DNA of 6,569 bases from Streptomyces violaceus (GCA_000715635.1 KL569170.1:47185-53753), one strand, 5' to 3'. Shown: positions 1-6,273, counted from the first letter of the stretch. Notes: a model not told the origin generated them from the letters alone. A program made the numbers and translations.

Positions 1-452
1 GCCACGCTGCCGATCAGGAAGGCCCGTACGTGGGCCTGGGACTCGGTGACGGGGCGGGTCACCTGGCGGCCCTCGGGGTCCGTCCACACCGTGACCGGTG
101 TCCCGGCGGCGCTGCCCGCCGGGACCCGGAGCTGTCCGGAGTGCGCGGAGCCGTCCACAGCGGTCCACGTCGCCGTCGCCCACACCTGCTCGGTACGGGA
201 CACGCCGCCGTTCTCGGAGGCCCTCCCGGGAGCCCGCTCGTCCAGCCGGGCCACGAGGGGCCGCCATTCGAGGCGCTCCCGGGCCAGCCCGTCCTCGACG
301 TTCCGGCTCACCGTCGTGCCGGCCAGCATCCCGACGAACGCGGTGAGCGTCCACACGCCCAGCACGACCCAGGCCTCGACCCTGTCGGCGCGGCGCTTGA
401 GCGGATTGCGCCGCCAGCGCCACAGCCACACCTTCGGACCTCGTAACGCCAT
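1..452 (-). CDS. Rv1733c-like membrane protein (partial, C-terminus outside window)
   Basis: The first 150 residues of a membrane protein are visible; the rest lies beyond the left edge. The start ATG at 452-450 is chosen because AGGAGG lies at 467-462 with a 9-nt spacer. Upstream ATGs at 461 and 470 are in frame but touch or precede that site. The protein opens with a basic, Trp-rich segment (MALRGPKVWLWRWRRNPLKR), followed by a hydrophobic stretch at about residues 27-47 (VLGVWTLTAFVGMLAG) that should span the membrane. An extracytoplasmic region then carries a WATATWTAVDGS segment and a TPVTVWTDPEG segment. This N-terminal pattern is what I know from the actinobacterial Rv1733c family, whose biochemical role is unknown; the mycobacterial founder is hypoxia/DosR-induced. 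It is transcribed divergently from the BNR gene. Family assignment is by remembered resemblance, not a search. Confidence 0.75.
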   Translation of the reverse strand, partial: MALRGPKVWLWRWRRNPLKRRADRVEAWVVLGVWTLTAFVGMLAGTTVSRNVEDGLARERLEWRPLVARLDERAPGRASENGGVSRTEQVWATATWTAVDGSAHSGQLRVPAGSAAGTPVTVWTDPEGRQVTRPVTESQAHVRAFLIGSV

Positions 453-733
453 CGAAGGCATCCTCCTCATGAGCGCATGACCATCCCGCCGCCCTCTGCA
501 TACGGAAGACGGCCCCTGGATGCTCACTGCACCTACTCCGACGTGACGGCCCCCACGCCGCCCGGCCCCTGCGGGCGCCCTCCGGAACGTGGTGCGCCGA
601 GCCCCGCGGCGGCCCTCGACACTCGCCTGACCTGCACCGGAGCGCGTTCCAGAGGTGACTGTCAGTGGTGGGGTGCAGACTGGCCGGTGTCAAAGACGAG
701 GGCGTCAATGACGACGCCGCGGAGGTGATCGGC
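453..733. other. Divergent intergenic region
   Basis: About 280 bases separate the divergent membrane-protein and BNR genes, so promoters for both should lie here. I see no convincing -35/-10 pair. Visible structure is a near-identical 10-bp direct repeat TCAA(A/T)GACGA at 690-699 and 705-714, the 8-bp palindrome GGGCGCCC at 573-580, and the strong ribosome binding site at 721-730. Open frames crossing it have a Pro/Arg-rich composition typical of non-coding high-GC DNA. Confidence 0.6.
721..730 (+). promoter_or_regulatory. Near-perfect Shine-Dalgarno for the BNR gene
   Basis: GGAGGTGATC pairs with ten consecutive bases of the actinobacterial 16S rRNA 3' tail. From the end of GGAGG to the ATG at 734 there are 8 nt. 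This decides the start of the downstream gene against the in-frame GTG at 665, which would add 23 residues and place this site inside the coding region. Confidence 0.85.
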
Positions 734-1822
734 ATGGCCGAGGTACTGCTCGCCGTGGGCACGCGCAAAGGCCTGTTCATCGGGCGCCGGCGGGGTGGTG
801 GCGCCTGGGAGTTCGACGAGAGTCCCTACTTCAACGCGCAGGCTGTGTACTCGGTCGCCGTCGACACCCGGGGCGCGACCCCTCGGCTGCTGGCCGGCGG
901 CGACAGCGCGCACTGGGGCCCCTCCGTGTTCCACTCCGACGATCTCGGCCGCACCTGGACCGAACCGGCGCACCCCGCCGTCAAGTTCCCCAAGGACACA
1001 GGGGCGTCCCTGGAGCGGGTGTGGCAACTCCACCCGGCCGCCGCCGAGCCGGACGTGGTGTACGCGGGTACGGAACCGGCCGCGCTGTACCGCTCGGAGG
1101 ACCGCGGGGAGACGTTCGAGCTGGTCCGGCCCCTGTGGGAGCACCCCACACGGTCGAAGTGGGTGCCGGGCGGCGGCGGTGAGGGCCTGCACACCGTGCT
1201 CACCGACGCGCGCGATCCGAAGGCCGTGACGGTCGCCGTCTCGACCGCCGGCGTGTTCCGCACGCTGGACGGCGGCGCCAGCTGGGCTCCCTCCAACTCG
1301 GGAGTCTCGGCGGTGTTCCTGCCCGACCCGAACCCGGAGTTCGGCCAGTGCGTGCACAAGGTCGCGCGGGACTCGGCGACCCCGGACCGGCTGTACCTGC
1401 AGAACCACTGGGGTGTGTACCGCAGCGACGACGCGGGCGCGCACTGGACGGACATCGGCGAGGGCCTGCCGTCCACGTTCGGTTTCGCGGCGGCCGCGCA
1501 CCCGCACAGAGGTGACACGGCGTATGTGTTCCCGATCAACGCCGACGCCGACCGGGTCCCGGCCGACCACCGGTGCCGCGTCTACCGGACGGCGGACGCG
1601 GGCAAGAGCTGGGAACCGCTCTCGGCGGGGCTGCCCCAGGAGGACCACTACGGCACGGTGCTGCGCGACGCGCTGTGCACGGACGACGGCGATCCGGCGG
1701 GCGTCTACTTCGGCAACCGCAACGGCGAGGTGTTCGCGTCCGCGGACGACGGCGACACATGGCAACAGCTCGCCTCACATCTGCCGGACGTGCTGTGCGT
1801 GCGGGCCGCGATCGTCGGGTGA
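734..1822 (+). CDS. BNR/Asp-box repeat beta-propeller protein (sialidase-like fold)
   Basis: A 362-residue protein carrying six Asp-box (S/T-x-D-x-G-x-x-W/F) repeats: residues 68-75 (SDDLGRTW), 121-128 (SEDRGETF), 177-184 (TLDGGASW), 231-238 (SDDAGAHW), 286-293 (TADAGKSW) and 336-343 (SADDGDTW). Each follows a VY/VF-R/A strand, the usual signature of a blade, so a single beta-propeller filling the whole protein is inferred. The N-terminus (MAEVLLAVGTRKGLFIG) has no signal peptide or membrane segment, so it should stay in the cytoplasm. Such proteins are often labelled exo-alpha-sialidase or glycosyl hydrolase from the fold alone; I see no basis for assigning catalysis, and a binding or scaffold role is equally possible. 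It is expressed alone, divergently from the membrane protein and convergently with the tetR gene. The start is set by the ribosome binding site at 721-730. Confidence 0.88.
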   Translation: MAEVLLAVGTRKGLFIGRRRGGGAWEFDESPYFNAQAVYSVAVDTRGATPRLLAGGDSAHWGPSVFHSDDLGRTWTEPAHPAVKFPKDTGASLERVWQLHPAAAEPDVVYAGTEPAALYRSEDRGETFELVRPLWEHPTRSKWVPGGGGEGLHTVLTDARDPKAVTVAVSTAGVFRTLDGGASWAPSNSGVSAVFLPDPNPEFGQCVHKVARDSATPDRLYLQNHWGVYRSDDAGAHWTDIGEGLPSTFGFAAAAHPHRGDTAYVFPINADADRVPADHRCRVYRTADAGKSWEPLSAGLPQEDHYGTVLRDALCTDDGDPAGVYFGNRNGEVFASADDGDTWQQLASHLPDVLCVRAAIVG

Positions 1823-1826
1823 GGCG

Positions 1827-1919
1827 ATGAGCAGGGTCGCGCACCGGCCCACCTCAGCCCGCCCGCGATTGGCGTCCCCGCACGCCGAACTGATGCGGAA
1901 CTTCGACATGCCGCACTGA
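1827..1919 (+). CDS. Possible 30-aa ORF downstream of the BNR gene
   Basis: A 30-codon frame (MSRVAHRPTSARPRLASPHA... ending ...MRNFDMPH) begins 4 nt after the BNR stop. Third positions are mostly G or C, as in real genes of this window. A GAGG overlaps the preceding stop, but the gap to the ATG is only 2 nt, too close for efficient initiation; reinitiation after the BNR stop would be needed. The frame is also open upstream as an antiframe of the BNR gene, so it may be chance. I do not recognise the peptide. Confidence 0.2.
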   Translation: MSRVAHRPTSARPRLASPHAELMRNFDMPH

Positions 1920-1957
1920 GCGCGGACATGACGGGCACTCAGGCATTCGTCCTTCGG

Positions 1958-1976
1958 CCTGGACGGTGCGGCCAGG
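1958..1976. terminator. Weak hairpin between convergent genes
   Basis: CCTGG at 1958-1962 pairs with CCAGG at 1972-1976 around a 9-nt loop. It lies between the convergent BNR and tetR genes, where a bidirectional terminator is expected. The stem is short and has no T-tract, so the assignment rests mostly on position. Confidence 0.2.
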
Positions 1977-1985
1977 GGCGATCGC

Positions 1986-2591
1986 TCAGACGTGGGGTGC
2001 CGTGGCACGGATGCCGGCGAGCACCACGCCGACGATGCGTTCCGCGTCCGCTCGGGCGAACGGGCGCATGCCACGGTTGACGATGAGGTGCACCGGGCCG
2101 GAGATCATCTCGCCGAGGAAGGCGCTGTCGACCGGGGGGAGTTCGCCCCGGTCGACGGCGGTGTCCACCCGTCGCTGCAGGGCGGCCACGCGCTGGTCGA
2201 GGATCTTGGTCAACGCCTCGACGGTGGCGCTTTGGCGAGCGGGCTGGATGGCCTGTTCGAGCGTCCGGCCGAACGGCGTTTCCAGGCCACCGGCGAGGGC
2301 CAGCAGGAAATCCGCCAAGTCCCGGTGGATGTCGCCGGTGTCGGCGACCGAGGCGAGATCCTCCGCGTAGCGCAGCAGGGCTTCGACCACCAGTTCCTCG
2401 CGGTCGGGCCAGTTGCGGTAGACGCTGGTCTTGTGCACGCCGGCGAACTCGGCGACCTCCTCGTAACGGAACCCCGCGATGCCGTCGCGCGCCACCAACT
2501 CGACGGTCGCGGCGAGGATCTGCGCTCTCACCCGCGCGTTGCGGCCACCGGGGCGCCGTGCGGGCGACCGGTCAGCGGTCCCGTCGGCCAT
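1986..2591 (-). CDS. TetR/AcrR-family transcriptional regulator
   Basis: A 201-residue regulator of usual TetR length. After a short basic, Pro/Arg/Gly-rich lead (residues 1-20), the TetR DNA-binding domain follows: helix 1 at about 21-37 (RAQILAATVELVARDG), then the helix-turn-helix at about 41-62 (YEEVAEFAGVHKTSVYRNWP), ending in the typical DREELVVEAL. The rest, about 75-201, is the all-helical ligand-binding and dimerisation domain. Its ligand cannot be read off, but segments such as FLGEMISGPVHLIVNRG recall the TetR_C domains common in actinobacteria. The ATG at 2591-2589 is chosen because AGGAGGTGA (2608-2600) lies 11 nt upstream; the GTG at 2603 overlaps that site. It is divergent from the monooxygenase/MFS pair across about 157 bp, the standard layout for a repressor that controls its neighbours and itself. 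That role is inferred. Confidence 0.92.
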   Translation of the reverse strand: MADGTADRSPARRPGGRNARVRAQILAATVELVARDGIAGFRYEEVAEFAGVHKTSVYRNWPDREELVVEALLRYAEDLASVADTGDIHRDLADFLLALAGGLETPFGRTLEQAIQPARQSATVEALTKILDQRVAALQRRVDTAVDRGELPPVDSAFLGEMISGPVHLIVNRGMRPFARADAERIVGVVLAGIRATAPHV

Positions 2592-2628
2592 CGCCGCGCT
2601 CACCTCCTGTTTCTCTGCTCGGGTGCCG

Positions 2629-2658
2629 ATTGTCGTCAGGTGCGGCGTTGCGGTGCAA
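2629..2658 (-). promoter_or_regulatory. Candidate promoter of the tetR gene
   Basis: On the minus strand TTGCAC (2658-2653) and GACAAT (2634-2629) are separated by 18 nt. They resemble -35 and -10 elements, and would place the transcript start about 30 nt upstream of the tetR ATG. The -10 does not follow the TAnnnT form, so this is only a candidate. Confidence 0.22.
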
Positions 2659-2676
2659 GCCGGTGGTAAGTAAGCT
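2648..2676 (+). promoter_or_regulatory. Candidate promoter of the monooxygenase-MFS operon
   Basis: TTGCGG (2648-2653) and TAAGCT (2671-2676), 17 nt apart, fit a housekeeping sigma promoter with a TAnnnT -10 element. The transcript would start near 2683 and leave a leader of about 65 nt before the GTG at 2749. The -10 lies inside the inverted-repeat region 2667-2694, as expected for a promoter blocked by a bound repressor. Confidence 0.35.
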
Positions 2677-2694
2677 CGCTAAAAGCGACAGCTT
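2667..2694. promoter_or_regulatory. Candidate TetR operator (overlapping imperfect inverted repeats)
   Basis: Two overlapping dyads occur in this locally AT-richer stretch between the divergent genes. The first, TAAGTAAG/CTCGCTAA (2667-2682), matches at five of eight paired positions. The second has arms AAGC-TCGC (2672-2679) and GCGA-CA-GCTT (2685-2694) around TAAAA, perfect except for a 2-nt insertion. Position and symmetry suit a TetR dimer site covering the -10 of the operon promoter. Which dyad, if either, is the operator is not decided by the sequence. Confidence 0.45.
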
Positions 2695-2748
2695 GTTTCT
2701 TTAAGGCAAGGGTCGCACACCCACCTCAGCGAAACCTGGAGCGCACAC

Positions 2749-3918
2749 GTGAACATCCTTGTCTCCGGAGCCGGTATCGCCGGGCTCGCCTGCGCACGTG
2801 AGCTAGGCGCCCGCGGCCACGCCGTCACCGTTGTCGAGTACGCCCGCCGCCTCCGGCTCACAGGCACACCCATCGACATCCGCGGTGACGCGATCGAGGC
2901 CGTGGACAGAATGGGATTACTCGCGAAGATCCAGAAGCAACGGGTCCGGATGTCCGAGCTCACCCAGTTCGTCGACAGGACGGGCGAGCCGGTGGCCCGG
3001 CTCCCCCTGGCGGAGATCAGCGACTCCGACGACGACATCGAACTCCTCCGCGAGGACCTCGTCCGTATCCTCGCCGAGGCGCTCCCGGACAGCGCGGCGA
3101 TCCGCTTCGGCGACTCGATGGAGGCACTGACCGACGCCGGCGTGAACGGCGGCGGCGTCGACGTACGTTTCGCATCGGGCCGCACGGGGCGGTACGACCT
3201 GGTGCTCGGTGCCGACGGCCAGCACTCCGCGGTACGCAGGCTGGTGTTCGGGCCCGAGGAGGACTACCTCCGGCACCTCGGTGTCTACTTCGCCCTCGCC
3301 GACCTCCCCGGCGAGGCGCGATCCGTGGGCACCAACTCGATATACAACGTCCCGGGCCGGATGGCAGGCATCTTCCGATACAACGGCAAGGCCGTCGCGG
3401 TCTTCCAGTTCCGCTCGGAACCGATCGACTACGACCACCACGACCTGGACGCCCAGAAGAAGATCCTCATCGACGCCTTCGCGGGCTACCGGTCGTGGCG
3501 GATCCCGGAGCTGCTCGACGCGGCCCGTGCCGATCCCGGTTTCTTCTTCACCTCCGCGAGCCAGATCCACCTGCCCTCCTGGCACCGCGGCCGCGTCGCC
3601 CTCGTCGGGGACGCCGGGTACAGCCCGGCCTTCCTGTCCGGCCGGGGCACCTCACTCGCGCTCACCGGCGCCCGCTTTCTCGCCGAAGAACTCGAACGGT
3701 GCGGCAATGACCACACCGCCGCGTTCGCACGGTACGAGGTTCGGCAGCGCCCCTATGTCACGTTCGCCCAGGACCGTGTCCACAGCGGTCGCGATCGCAT
3801 GCTGCCCACCACTTGGGCCGCCATCGCCGCCCGCAACGAGGCGCTGCAAGCAATGCGGACAACGCCCCCCGGCCCTCAGCGGACCACCCCCCGACACGCT
3901 GGAGAGAACGCAGAGTGA
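2749..3918 (+). CDS. FAD-dependent monooxygenase (PHBH/TetX-like, FAD_binding_3)
   Basis: A 389-residue class A flavoprotein monooxygenase, about the length of TetX. Such enzymes use NAD(P)H and O2 to hydroxylate aromatic or polycyclic substrates in the cytoplasm. The Rossmann dinucleotide motif GAGIAG is at residues 7-12, with the ribose-binding acid at E30 (VTVVE). GTPIDIRGDA at 39-48 matches the family's (G)xxIDIRG segment, and RED at 101-103 is the usual Arg-containing FAD contact. The DG motif GADGQHSAVR is at 154-163. The GD motif is at 287-300, GDAGYSPAFLSGRG, a variant of GDAAHxxPPxxGxG. The GTG start at 2749 has GGAG at 2738-2741 with a 7-nt spacer. The gene overlaps the MFS gene by 4 nt and is divergent from tetR, which points to a regulated modification-plus-export unit. 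The substrate is unknown: antibiotic inactivation, self-resistance or tailoring of a metabolite are all possible. Confidence 0.92.
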   Translation: MNILVSGAGIAGLACARELGARGHAVTVVEYARRLRLTGTPIDIRGDAIEAVDRMGLLAKIQKQRVRMSELTQFVDRTGEPVARLPLAEISDSDDDIELLREDLVRILAEALPDSAAIRFGDSMEALTDAGVNGGGVDVRFASGRTGRYDLVLGADGQHSAVRRLVFGPEEDYLRHLGVYFALADLPGEARSVGTNSIYNVPGRMAGIFRYNGKAVAVFQFRSEPIDYDHHDLDAQKKILIDAFAGYRSWRIPELLDAARADPGFFFTSASQIHLPSWHRGRVALVGDAGYSPAFLSGRGTSLALTGARFLAEELERCGNDHTAAFARYEVRQRPYVTFAQDRVHSGRDRMLPTTWAAIAARNEALQAMRTTPPGPQRTTPRHAGENAE

Positions 3919-5363
3919 AAGACACGCTGGAAAAGCCCGCACCCGCCGCCCAGGAGCAACGCTGGAGCAAGCGGCTCATCCTCTGGGCGGCCGTTCTCAC
4001 CCTCGCCAACGTCCTGGCCGACGTGGCCATCGGTTCGCCCATGATGGTCCTGCCCCAGTTACTGGAGCATTTCGACACCGACCAGGCCGCATGGCTGAAC
4101 GCGAGCGCGATGCTGGCCGGGGCCATCTGGTCGCCGCTGCTCGCGAAGAGCTCCGACATCTTCGGCAAGCGCCGGCTACTCATCGGCACGCTGCTCCTCG
4201 CCTGCGCGGGAGCGCTGGTCTGCCTCGCCGCTCCCAACGTCTGGATCTTCCTGATGGGGCGCTTCCTCCAGGGCGCCGCCTTCGCCGCGATCTTCATCAC
4301 GGTGGCCCTCGCACGCCAGATCTGCACCCCGCGGGTGGCGATGGCCCTGGTCGGGCTCGTGACGTCCGGCTCGTCGATCGTCGGAATCATCGAGCCGTTC
4401 CTGATGCAGCCGGTCATCGATGTGTTCGGCTACCGGAGCGTGTTCATCGTGGCGGCGCTGCTCGCCGCGGCGGCCGCGCTCTGTGTGCGTTCCTTCATCC
4501 CGGAGTCGCCGATCCGCGGCACCGGCCGGATCGACATGGCCGGGGCGCTCCTGCTCGGCGGCGGCCTCGGCGCGGTGCTCGCCTACACCAGCCTGGGGAG
4601 CGACCTCGGATGGCTGTCCGGCGGCATGATCGCGCTGCTGGCGGCCGGAGCCGCCGCGTTGGCCGGCTGGGCGTTCCTCGCACTGCGGGTCGACGAACCC
4701 ATCATCGACCTCCGGGCCCTCAGCCGCCCGATCCTGCTGACGCTGCTGGCCCTGGTACTGGCGGCAGGCTCCTTCCGGAGCATGCTGCAACTGACGGGCA
4801 TCATCGCCCAGGTGCCCCCCGGCCTGGGGCTCGGTTACGGGCTGGGCGACGGAGAGGCGGTCGCCGTGCTGCTCGCCGCGCCCAATCTCGGCATCGTGAT
4901 CGGCGGCACGTGCGCCGGATGGATCGCGGGGCGGTTCGGTCCCGCACCGCCCCTCCTCGGCGGCATCGCCGTCGGGACAGCGGCGACCTTCGCGATGCTG
5001 GCGGGCTTATCCGTACTCCCGCTGGCGATCGCCTGCGGCACCATGCTCGGCATGGCCGCCGGCGCGATCGGCGCCTCCGGCTACAACCTGGCGACCAGCA
5101 TCGAAGCGCCCGAACGGCAGGGCACGATCGCCGGTCTGGTCTCGGTCATGCTCGCCCTCGGCTCGGTCGTCTTCAGCTTCGCCGGGGGCGAGGTGCTCAA
5201 AGCGACCCTGATTCCCGGGACCACTGCCGACGGCGCGCCGGTGAGCACGGCGACCGGCGTGTACCTGTACGTCGCGATGGCGGGAGTGCTCTTCGTCCTC
5301 GCCGCGGTGCCCGCGATCATGCTGGCACGCAAGCACGTAGCGGCCCGACACCCCTCCGTCTAG
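3915..5363 (+). CDS. MFS transporter, DHA2/EmrB-QacA type (14-TM) exporter
   Basis: A 482-residue integral membrane protein. Hydrophobic stretches sit at roughly 22-48, 58-77, 88-106, 110-133, 141-168, 174-193, 207-225, 236-257, 273-297, 314-338, 345-366, 368-390, 405-428 and 447-470, fitting 14 helices of drug:H+ antiporter family 2. The loop 2-3 motif A appears as AKSSDIFGKRRLLIG (77-91), with D81, G84 and K85-R87. Helix 5, where exporters normally show GPxxGG, instead reads IIEPFLMQP (158-166), with an acidic E160. The GTG start at 3915 overlaps the monooxygenase stop (GTGA) and is preceded by GGAGAG at 3901-3906 with an 8-nt spacer, so translation is probably coupled. An upstream ATG at 3813 would put 102 bp inside the monooxygenase gene and has no support. 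It probably exports the compound sensed by TetR or its oxidised product; the substrate is not known. Confidence 0.92.
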   Translation: MKDTLEKPAPAAQEQRWSKRLILWAAVLTLANVLADVAIGSPMMVLPQLLEHFDTDQAAWLNASAMLAGAIWSPLLAKSSDIFGKRRLLIGTLLLACAGALVCLAAPNVWIFLMGRFLQGAAFAAIFITVALARQICTPRVAMALVGLVTSGSSIVGIIEPFLMQPVIDVFGYRSVFIVAALLAAAAALCVRSFIPESPIRGTGRIDMAGALLLGGGLGAVLAYTSLGSDLGWLSGGMIALLAAGAAALAGWAFLALRVDEPIIDLRALSRPILLTLLALVLAAGSFRSMLQLTGIIAQVPPGLGLGYGLGDGEAVAVLLAAPNLGIVIGGTCAGWIAGRFGPAPPLLGGIAVGTAATFAMLAGLSVLPLAIACGTMLGMAAGAIGASGYNLATSIEAPERQGTIAGLVSVMLALGSVVFSFAGGEVLKATLIPGTTADGAPVSTATGVYLYVAMAGVLFVLAAVPAIMLARKHVAARHPSV

Positions 5364-5372
5364 CCGGGCCTG

Positions 5373-5390
5373 CCCTCGCCATGACGAGGG
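5373..5390 (+). terminator. Hairpin after the MFS gene, with a start codon in its loop
   Basis: CCCTCG (5373-5378) and CGAGGG (5385-5390) form a 6-bp GC-rich stem around the loop CCATGA. It starts 9 nt after the MFS stop and could weaken transcription past the operon, but it lacks a following T-run. The loop holds the ATG (5381-5383) of the next small ORF, so it could equally limit initiation there. Confidence 0.35.
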
Positions 5391-5572
5391 AGAGCGACGA
5401 GGGGGACGCGCCGTTCGACTGTCGGCGCACCTTCGGCGAGTTCTACGACCTCAGCTCTCCGGACGTCCGCCTCTACGACGACTTCGACCCCGAGCAGCAT
5501 GTGGCGACGACAGCCGCCGGCTACGGCTCGATCTGGGAGCCCGGCTTTCGCGGGAATGTCCTGTGCGCGTGA
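5381..5572 (+). CDS. Small acidic hypothetical protein (63 aa)
   Basis: A 63-codon frame starting 17 nt after the MFS stop on the same strand. The product is strongly acidic (13 Asp/Glu against 5 Arg and no Lys), has aromatic residues spread through it (FGEFYDL, RLYDDFDP, GYGSIWEPGF) and two cysteines near the ends (C14, C62). This mixed composition and the high GC at third positions look coding, unlike the Arg/Pro-rich shadow frames elsewhere. There is no good Shine-Dalgarno, and the ATG lies in the loop of the 5373-5390 hairpin, so expression may depend on reinitiation after the MFS stop. No membrane segment or signal peptide is visible. I do not recognise the family. It could be a real small protein of the operon, or the remnant of a longer gene whose C-terminus was lost. 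Confidence 0.5.
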   Translation: MTRESDEGDAPFDCRRTFGEFYDLSSPDVRLYDDFDPEQHVATTAAGYGSIWEPGFRGNVLCA

Positions 5573-5595
5573 CATGCGGCGACGCCCCGGACGGC

Positions 5596-6273
5596 CTAAG
5601 GCAGGCGCCACTCCACCGGCTCGCTCCCCTGCCCCACCAGCAGGTCGTTGGCCCGGCTGAACGGGCGCGAACCGAAGAAACCGCGGTCCGCCGACATCGG
5701 CGAAGGATGGGCGGATTCAATCGCCGGAAGATCTCCCAGCAGTGGCCGCAGATTGCGGGCGTCACGCCCCCACAGAATGGACACCAGCGGCTTGCCGCGC
5801 CCCGCCAGGGCCCGGATCGCCTGCTCGGTGACCTCTTCCCAGCCCTGGCCCCGGTGCGCGCCGGGCTTGCGCGGGGCGGTGGTGAGCGCCCTGTTGAGCA
5901 GCAGCACCCCCTGCCCCGCCCACGGCGTCAGATCACCGTTGGACGGCCGGGGCAGCCCCAAGTCCGTGTGCATTTCACGGAAGATGTTCTCCAGACTGCC
6001 CGGCAGCGAACGCACCTCGGGCGCCACGGCGAAACTCAGCCCGATGGCCATCCCCGGCGTGGGATAGGGATCCTGACCGACGATCAGGACGCGGACGTCG
6101 TCGAACGGCTGCTGGAAGGCCCGCAGGACATTCGCCCCGGCCGGGAGGTAGGTCCGGCCGGCCGCTATCTCGGCCCGCAGGAAGTCCCCCATCGCGGCGA
6201 TACGTTCGGCCACAGGTTCCAGAGCCTTCGCCCAGCCTGCTTCAACAAGTTCATGCAAGGGTCGTGGTGCCAC
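5596..6273 (-). CDS. ung: Uracil-DNA glycosylase, family 1 (Ung)
   Basis: A 225-residue enzyme, full length for actinobacterial Ung. It removes uracil from DNA, from cytosine deamination or dUMP incorporation, starting base excision repair. The water-activating motif GQDPY is at residues 66-70, with catalytic D68, followed by [11 protein letters not shown] as in mycobacterial Ung (proline where E. coli has the GQDPYH histidine). The uracil-recognition segment GVLLLN ends at N127. The second catalytic motif HPSP is at 189-192 with H189, then the minor-groove loop [17 protein letters not shown]. The C-terminus EPVEWRLP is also typical. The GTG start at 6273-6271 gives the expected N-terminus ([14 protein letters not shown]). 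It converges on the small acidic ORF (23 bp apart) and is probably its own transcription unit. Actinobacteria often carry more than one ung; whether this is the main copy cannot be judged here. Confidence 0.97.
   Translation of the reverse strand: MAPRPLHELVEAGWAKALEPVAERIAAMGDFLRAEIAAGRTYLPAGANVLRAFQQPFDDVRVLIVGQDPYPTPGMAIGLSFAVAPEVRSLPGSLENIFREMHTDLGLPRPSNGDLTPWAGQGVLLLNRALTTAPRKPGAHRGQGWEEVTEQAIRALAGRGKPLVSILWGRDARNLRPLLGDLPAIESAHPSPMSADRGFFGSRPFSRANDLLVGQGSEPVEWRLP

Noticed and set aside
500..560. DosR/DevR-type box upstream of the Rv1733c-like gene, since the mycobacterial homologue is DosR-regulated
   Set aside because: Only a GGGGCC half-like string is visible and no matching second arm at the right distance, so a site cannot be supported.
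477..728. 83-codon plus-strand frame in the divergent intergenic region
   Set aside because: The composition is Pro/Arg/Thr-rich, there is no ribosome site, and it runs across the BNR ribosome site.
665..733. Upstream GTG start for the BNR gene
   Set aside because: It would place the 10-base Shine-Dalgarno at 721-730 inside the coding region and has no ribosome site of its own.
662..1765. Long minus-strand frame opposite the BNR gene (367 codons)
   Set aside because: Its composition is Arg/Val/Gly-rich without recognisable motifs, and it lies antisense to a gene with six clear Asp boxes and a perfect ribosome site. Long antisense frames are expected in DNA this GC-rich.
2592..2603. GTG start for the tetR gene, four codons upstream
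   Set aside because: The GTG is part of the AGGAGGTGA ribosome site itself, so initiation there is unlikely. The ATG at 2591 has usable spacing.
3813..3914. ATG at 3813 as the start of the MFS gene
   Set aside because: The added 34 residues are Arg/Pro-rich and antiframe to the conserved end of the monooxygenase gene. GTG 3915 has a ribosome site and the classic GTGA overlap.
3209..5572. 787-codon plus-strand frame across the monooxygenase and MFS genes
   Set aside because: It is Arg/Pro/Ser-rich and overlaps two genes with clear motifs in other frames. Only its last 64 codons, beyond the MFS stop, look coding, and they are listed separately.
5381..5572. The acidic ORF as a lasso-type peptide precursor (core from A46 with E53 at ring position 8 and Thr at -2)
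   Set aside because: The resemblance is partial: the leader lacks the YxxP element at the expected distance, and no cyclase, protease or recognition protein lies in the window.
5556..5575. Inverted repeat ATGTC/GACAT as a terminator between the acidic ORF and ung
   Set aside because: It has a five-bp stem with a 10-nt loop, no T-run and low GC in the stem, which is little better than chance.
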